Source: an uncultured bacterium | GTDB lineage: Bacteria > Patescibacteriota > Patescibacteriia > UBA1558 > GWA2-36-10 | Assembly (NCBI GenBank): GCA_937870675.1 | Contig: CALMZN010000018.1 | Span: 1 to 43,869, forward strand | Direction of reading: 5' to 3' | Length of the DNA stretch: 43,869 bases | In this document: in pieces, positions 40,923 to 43,869 of the stretch | How positions within the stretch are numbered: position 1 is the stretch's first letter | Layout of the letters: each line of letters opens with the position of its first letter | Program-made: the position numbers and the translations under genes | The notes under the pieces: model-generated | The model's input: only the letters and a program-made list of their open reading frames with translations | What the model was told of the DNA's origin: nothing | Databases searched by the model: none

Positions 40923-40951
40923 ATAATAACAAATTTAAAATATCTGGGCAA
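40923..40951 (-). promoter_or_regulatory. Promoter of the ruvA operon
   Basis: TTGCCC (40946-40951) and TATTAT (40923-40928) on the minus strand with 17-base spacing. Only AAGGAC lies between the -10 box and the ruvA ATG. Confidence 0.55.
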
Positions 40952-40963
40952 TTTACTGTTAAT

Positions 40964-41075
40964 AAAAACAAAAAACACCCTAGATCGCGCACGGATGTTT
41001 CTTGCTTCATTTCTGAAATTACATATATCTATAGCGCCCGACAAATTCCTGTTCGACGCAGGGATTTTCGAGTGT
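40964..41075 (-). ncRNA. Probable small RNA of about 110 nt with its own promoter and terminator
   Basis: A minus-strand unit between dnaN and ruvA with no open reading frame of note. Transcription is predicted from about 41075. The body has a stem-loop CCTG-CGTCGAA-CAGG (41048-41062) and a GC-rich centre (GTCGGGCGC). It ends in an 8-bp stem (GGATGTTT/AAACACCC on the plus strand, 40993-41000 and 40973-40980, one G-U pair) followed by TTTTTGTTTTTATT. I could not match it to 6S, SRP, tmRNA or RNase P RNA by eye. It could also be a terminated leader of ruvA, but ruvA appears to have its own promoter downstream. Confidence 0.55.
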
Positions 41076-41081
41076 CAATAT

Positions 41082-41110
41082 ATTATAGCAAATTTATAAT
41101 AATTTGTAAA
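41082..41110 (-). promoter_or_regulatory. Promoter of the small RNA
   Basis: TTTACA (41105-41110) and a perfect TATAAT (41082-41087) on the minus strand, 17 bases apart, just after the dnaN stop codon. Confidence 0.75.
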
Positions 41111-41125
41111 AAACATTTCCACAAG

Positions 41126-42232
41126 CTATTGCCTAATGGGCATAACTAGATAAATATAATCGTCGTGGCCCACTGGCCCTATCAGCCCTGGGGAGGTGTT
41201 GTTGTTTATGTTAATAAACACCTCTTTTTGATCAATATTATTTAACCCATCTATAATATAGCGGTAGTTAAAAATAATGTCGTTATTTTCTCCTTTTATT
41301 TCGGCTGGCACCTTGGCCAAGCTTTTGCCAGCGTGCGCTGAAGCGGTGGTAATAACAATTTCGTTGGTGACATTATCAAAACTAACCCGAACGTCATTAA
41401 TCCCCTGTTTACAAAAAAGTGACACGGCCTTGATGGCTGGCAATAGTTTATCAGCATCACACTTGATGTTGGTATTAAATTTATCGGGAATAATTTGCTT
41501 ATAGTCCGGGTAGTTGCCATCAATCACCCGCGAGACCAGCTCCACACCATCTAATGAAAACATTATTTGATTTTCATTAAAATATATTTTTAGATTTTTT
41601 TCGGAATTTTCATTTAAAATGCGCAACAATTCTTGTAGTGTTTTTAGGGGGATTATTAAATTACTTTCTTTGCTCTGGTTGGCAATTTTTATTTTCTTTT
41701 CGGCCAAACGATAGCTGTCGGTGGCCGCCAAAGTCAGCTGTTCTCCTTTGAAATTAAAATTAACCGCGTTTATTTCTACCCTAGTATTGTCTAGTGAGGC
41801 GGCAAATATTACTTGGCTTAAACTTTTTTTAAGGTCTAAGGATAAAATCTCAATTTCATTGTCCTTGGGGATTTCTGGTATAAGTGGAAAGTCCTCGGCT
41901 TCCATACCACGAATAGTGGTATCTTGATTCTTGCTTTTCACTTCCAAATTATTATCTTCACCCAAGGTCAGGGTAATATTTTCTTTTGGTAATAAATTAA
42001 TAAAATTGTTTAATAATTTGGCATCCACGGTAAAAGCACCCTCCTCCTCTACTTTACTGCGCACAAAAACTTTTACACCAATCTCTAGGTCGGTGGTTAT
42101 TAGGGTAATACCTTCTTTCTCCGCTTTTATTAAAACATTATTTAATATGGGTAAATTGCTGTTTTTATTAGCAATATGTGAGACCAAGCCCAACCCATAG
42201 TTTAAATTTTCTTGCGTACAAATGATTTTCAT
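41126..42232 (-). CDS. dnaN: DNA polymerase III sliding clamp (beta subunit)
   Basis: The ring-shaped processivity clamp of the replicative polymerase. The 368-residue protein shows three repeated clamp domains: MKIICTQENLNYGLGLVSHI at the start, GMEAEDFPLIPEIPKDNEIE near 109-128 closing domain 1, RLAEKKIKIANQS and VSRVIDGNYPDYKQIIP near 236-252 in domain 2, and the C-terminal hydrophobic-pocket strand YIYLVMPIRQ. It lies directly downstream of dnaA in the usual dnaA-dnaN order, separated by 229 bp. The usual next gene recF is absent here; instead a small RNA and ruvA follow. Confidence 0.97.
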   Translation of the reverse strand: MKIICTQENLNYGLGLVSHIANKNSNLPILNNVLIKAEKEGITLITTDLEIGVKVFVRSKVEEEGAFTVDAKLLNNFINLLPKENITLTLGEDNNLEVKSKNQDTTIRGMEAEDFPLIPEIPKDNEIEILSLDLKKSLSQVIFAASLDNTRVEINAVNFNFKGEQLTLAATDSYRLAEKKIKIANQSKESNLIIPLKTLQELLRILNENSEKNLKIYFNENQIMFSLDGVELVSRVIDGNYPDYKQIIPDKFNTNIKCDADKLLPAIKAVSLFCKQGINDVRVSFDNVTNEIVITTASAHAGKSLAKVPAEIKGENNDIIFNYRYIIDGLNNIDQKEVFININNNTSPGLIGPVGHDDYIYLVMPIRQ

Positions 42233-42461
42233 ATACTTATTATTAGTTTATATATTATATAGTCGTAGTAGGTGTGGTGCATATGTTGATAAGTTAGTGT
42301 TGTATAAAGTATTTGTTCAGTAATTTTGCGTTTATTTGTTAATCCACCTTGTGCATCACCACAGGACAACTTTGTGTAAAAAAAAGTAATTTTGGTTTTA
42401 GTTTCAAAAAAAAATTATTTTCAAAGACATTCACACAGAATCACACCGACTAATTAACAGT
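42233..42461. other. dnaA-dnaN intergenic region, candidate replication origin
   Basis: A 229-bp AT-rich gap in the position where many bacteria have oriC. It has two one-mismatch DnaA boxes in the reverse sense, TGTTGATAA (42284-42292) and TGTGTAAAA (42373-42381), plus AT-rich runs. No box matches the consensus perfectly, and the upstream side of dnaA is outside the window, so the true origin may be there. A TATAAT for dnaN lies at 42254-42259 on the minus strand without a good -35 box. Confidence 0.4.
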
Positions 42462-43869
42462 TTATTCATAGAGCTTTTGTTTAAGCACAGCAACATCATT
42501 TTTTACACGCTCGTCGCTTGCCACCAATTCAGATATTTTTACGCAAGCGTGCATGGCTGTGGTGTGATCACGACTACCAATCTCGTGTCCAATGTTTGGG
42601 AAAGAGGATTTCATTTGCTCGCGCATCAAGTACATAGCAATTTGTCGTGGCATGACCAATTCTTTTTTGCGACTGGCGCCAAGCAACTCGTCCATGTTAA
42701 TATCAAAAAATTCAGCAACAGTTTTTAATAATTTTTTGGTAGTTAGCCCGGCCTTTTTTGGGTTGGCTGAAATGCCACCCAAAAGTGAGCGCACACTTTC
42801 TAAAGATGGTCGCGTGTTGTTTAGTTGATGAAAGGCAATGATTCTGTTTAGCGCTCCTTCTAGCTCGCGGATATTTTCCTGGATACTTTCAGCTACCAGT
42901 TGAGTCAGAGCTTTTTCTAAATGATAATTTTTTTGTTGACATTTTATTTCTAAGATAGCCACTCTGGTTTCTAGATCCGGGAAAGAAATGTCAGCAATCA
43001 TGCCCCACTCAAAACGGGAGATTAATCTATTTTCAACACCACCAAGCGCTTTTGGTGGCCGATCAGAAGAAAGTACTATTTGCTTGTTGTTTTGGTGTAA
43101 GGCATTGAAGGTGTGAAAAAATTCCTCTTGGGTTTGCTCTTTTCCGGCAATAAACTGAATATCATCTATCAACAAGACATCGACATTGCGATAAATGTTC
43201 TTAAATTCATCTGTTTGGCCCCTTTTTATGGCAAAAATAAAGTCATTGGTGAATTTTTCACTGTTTATATAAAGCACCTTTTTTTGGGGATTTTTAGCTA
43301 AAATATAGTTGCCAACGGCTTGGGCTAGGTGGGTTTTGCCCAAACCAACACCACCATATATAAACAAAGGATTATACATTTCCCCCGGTTTTTGGGCTGC
43401 GGCCATAGCTGCTGCCTGAGCCAACTCATTACCTGGGCCAACAACAAAGGAATTAAAGGTATAATTTTGGTTTAAGCCATATTTATTACTTGTTTTTGGC
43501 CGTGGGTTTGGGTTGTGCACAAGCTCTTCTACTGGCTTGTCAATAACTTTAACATCTTTGCTAATATTAGCTAAATTTCCCCTATTTTCGACTCTGTAGA
43601 TAACTTGTAGATTACTTTTTGATAAAATGTTTTCTAGGGCCTTGGTAATATGGTCGTGGTATTTTTTTTCTAGCCAAACCTTGGTAAAGGAATTGGGCAC
43701 TCCAATCACAATTTGCTGGTTATCAAACTCGGCCAAAAAAGTATTTTTGAACCAGGTGGTAAAATTAGCCCTGCTGATCAATAATTCCAACTGACCCAGG
43801 ACACTTTGCCAAATTTTTTCGTCAAGTTGTTGATTCTGATGGATGTTTCCATGCTGTCCTCTCTTTAGG
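42462..43869 (-). CDS. dnaA: Chromosomal replication initiator DnaA, 5' end outside the window
   Basis: The AAA+ protein that opens the replication origin. The frame is open from the stop at 42462 through base 43869 (469 codons). A start at TTG 43790 would cut domain I; the codons before it (DEKIWQSVLGQLELLISRAN) are typical DnaA N-terminal sequence, so the true start lies just beyond the edge. Seen: domain I ending FLAEFDNQQIVIGVPNSF, the Walker A site GGVGLGKTHLAQAVG, Walker B VLLIDDIQFIAGKEQTQEEF, sensor region LSSDRPPKALGGVENRLISR, and the DNA-binding signature SRDHTTAMHACVKI in domain IV. Note Ser in place of the more common Gly before RDHTT. It is followed by dnaN. Confidence 0.97.
   Translation of the reverse strand, partial: LKRGQHGNIHQNQQLDEKIWQSVLGQLELLISRANFTTWFKNTFLAEFDNQQIVIGVPNSFTKVWLEKKYHDHITKALENILSKSNLQVIYRVENRGNLANISKDVKVIDKPVEELVHNPNPRPKTSNKYGLNQNYTFNSFVVGPGNELAQAAAMAAAQKPGEMYNPLFIYGGVGLGKTHLAQAVGNYILAKNPQKKVLYINSEKFTNDFIFAIKRGQTDEFKNIYRNVDVLLIDDIQFIAGKEQTQEEFFHTFNALHQNNKQIVLSSDRPPKALGGVENRLISRFEWGMIADISFPDLETRVAILEIKCQQKNYHLEKALTQLVAESIQENIRELEGALNRIIAFHQLNNTRPSLESVRSLLGGISANPKKAGLTTKKLLKTVAEFFDINMDELLGASRKKELVMPRQIAMYLMREQMKSSFPNIGHEIGSRDHTTAMHACVKISELVASDERVKNDVAVLKQKLYE

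Noticed and set aside
41047..41071. tRNA-like T-arm on the plus strand (TCCTG-TTCGACG-CAGGG)
   Set aside because: No matching 5' acceptor strand, D-arm or anticodon arm lies in the 70 bases upstream; the stretch is better explained by the minus-strand small RNA.
43113..43790. dnaA start at TTG 43790
   Set aside because: The codons upstream (DEKIWQSVLGQL) are typical DnaA domain I sequence and the frame stays open to the window edge, so 43790 is internal.
1..43869. Alternative genetic code (UGA as glycine, as in some CPR groups)
   Set aside because: Conserved genes such as recA, rpoB and ruvA have no internal UGA and several genes (for example the FemX-like and solute-binding ones) end in UGA within ATGA overlaps.

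Overview
The window looks like a piece of a Candidate Phyla Radiation (Patescibacteria) chromosome, most likely of the Parcubacteria type. The evidence is AT-rich DNA (by eye under 40 % GC), standard stop codons, tightly packed mostly minus-strand genes, a family of small TrbC/VirB2-like pilins, a DUF2079 membrane protein, a RodZ-like helix-turn-helix/membrane protein next to FtsK, and a short URI-type GIY-YIG protein. The assignment is by gene content; no rRNA or other phylogenetic marker was compared. I see no tRNA, rRNA or CRISPR array.

Layout from left to right. 1-4290: 3'-truncated uvrB and a class A penicillin-binding protein (minus), then tyrS (plus) from a divergent promoter. 5639-13354: a minus-strand run read yebC, ruvC, glgA, GH57 glucanase, APH-fold kinase, second glgA, GIY-YIG protein, galT; this is an alpha-glucan/sugar-phosphate cluster behind a DNA repair pair. 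13355-13734: an intergenic region with a tandem array of hairpin-plus-T-run units. 13735-17234: two convergent large membrane proteins (an STT3/PglB-like GT-C transferase and DUF2079). 17290-18155: a GC-rich lipoprotein gene with a consensus promoter and a strong hairpin terminator, unlike everything around it. 18193-21702: four tandem paralogous pilin-like genes behind an extracellular solute-binding lipoprotein. 21704-25381: galU, an O-antigen ligase/polymerase-like protein and a flippase, i.e. surface polysaccharide. 25455-29442: ftsK, RodZ-like, recA. 29551-36903: rpoB-rpoC from a good promoter with a structured leader. 37306-40916: ruvA, FemX-like, nucleotidyltransferase, MurE-like (a cell wall operon). 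40964-41075: a probable small RNA. 41126-43869: dnaN and dnaA, whose 5' end runs off the window.

The most unusual structure is a family of four inverted-repeat units (6576-6862, 9410-9517, 19457-19589, 22569-22652). Each has 14-15 bp arms beginning A(C/T)CCC, each lies in a gap between two minus-strand genes, and each ends at or next to the start region of the downstream gene. The arms differ from copy to copy but stay self-complementary within a copy. The largest copy contains the intact GIY-YIG gene; in the right arms of the other three the reading frame ends F/Y-x-T-G-stop, resembling the Y-F-R-G-stop end of that protein. I read them as an autonomous GIY-YIG element plus internally deleted relics that supply ribosome-binding or start sequence to the host gene. 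The alternative is a cis-acting RNA fold that masks translation starts.
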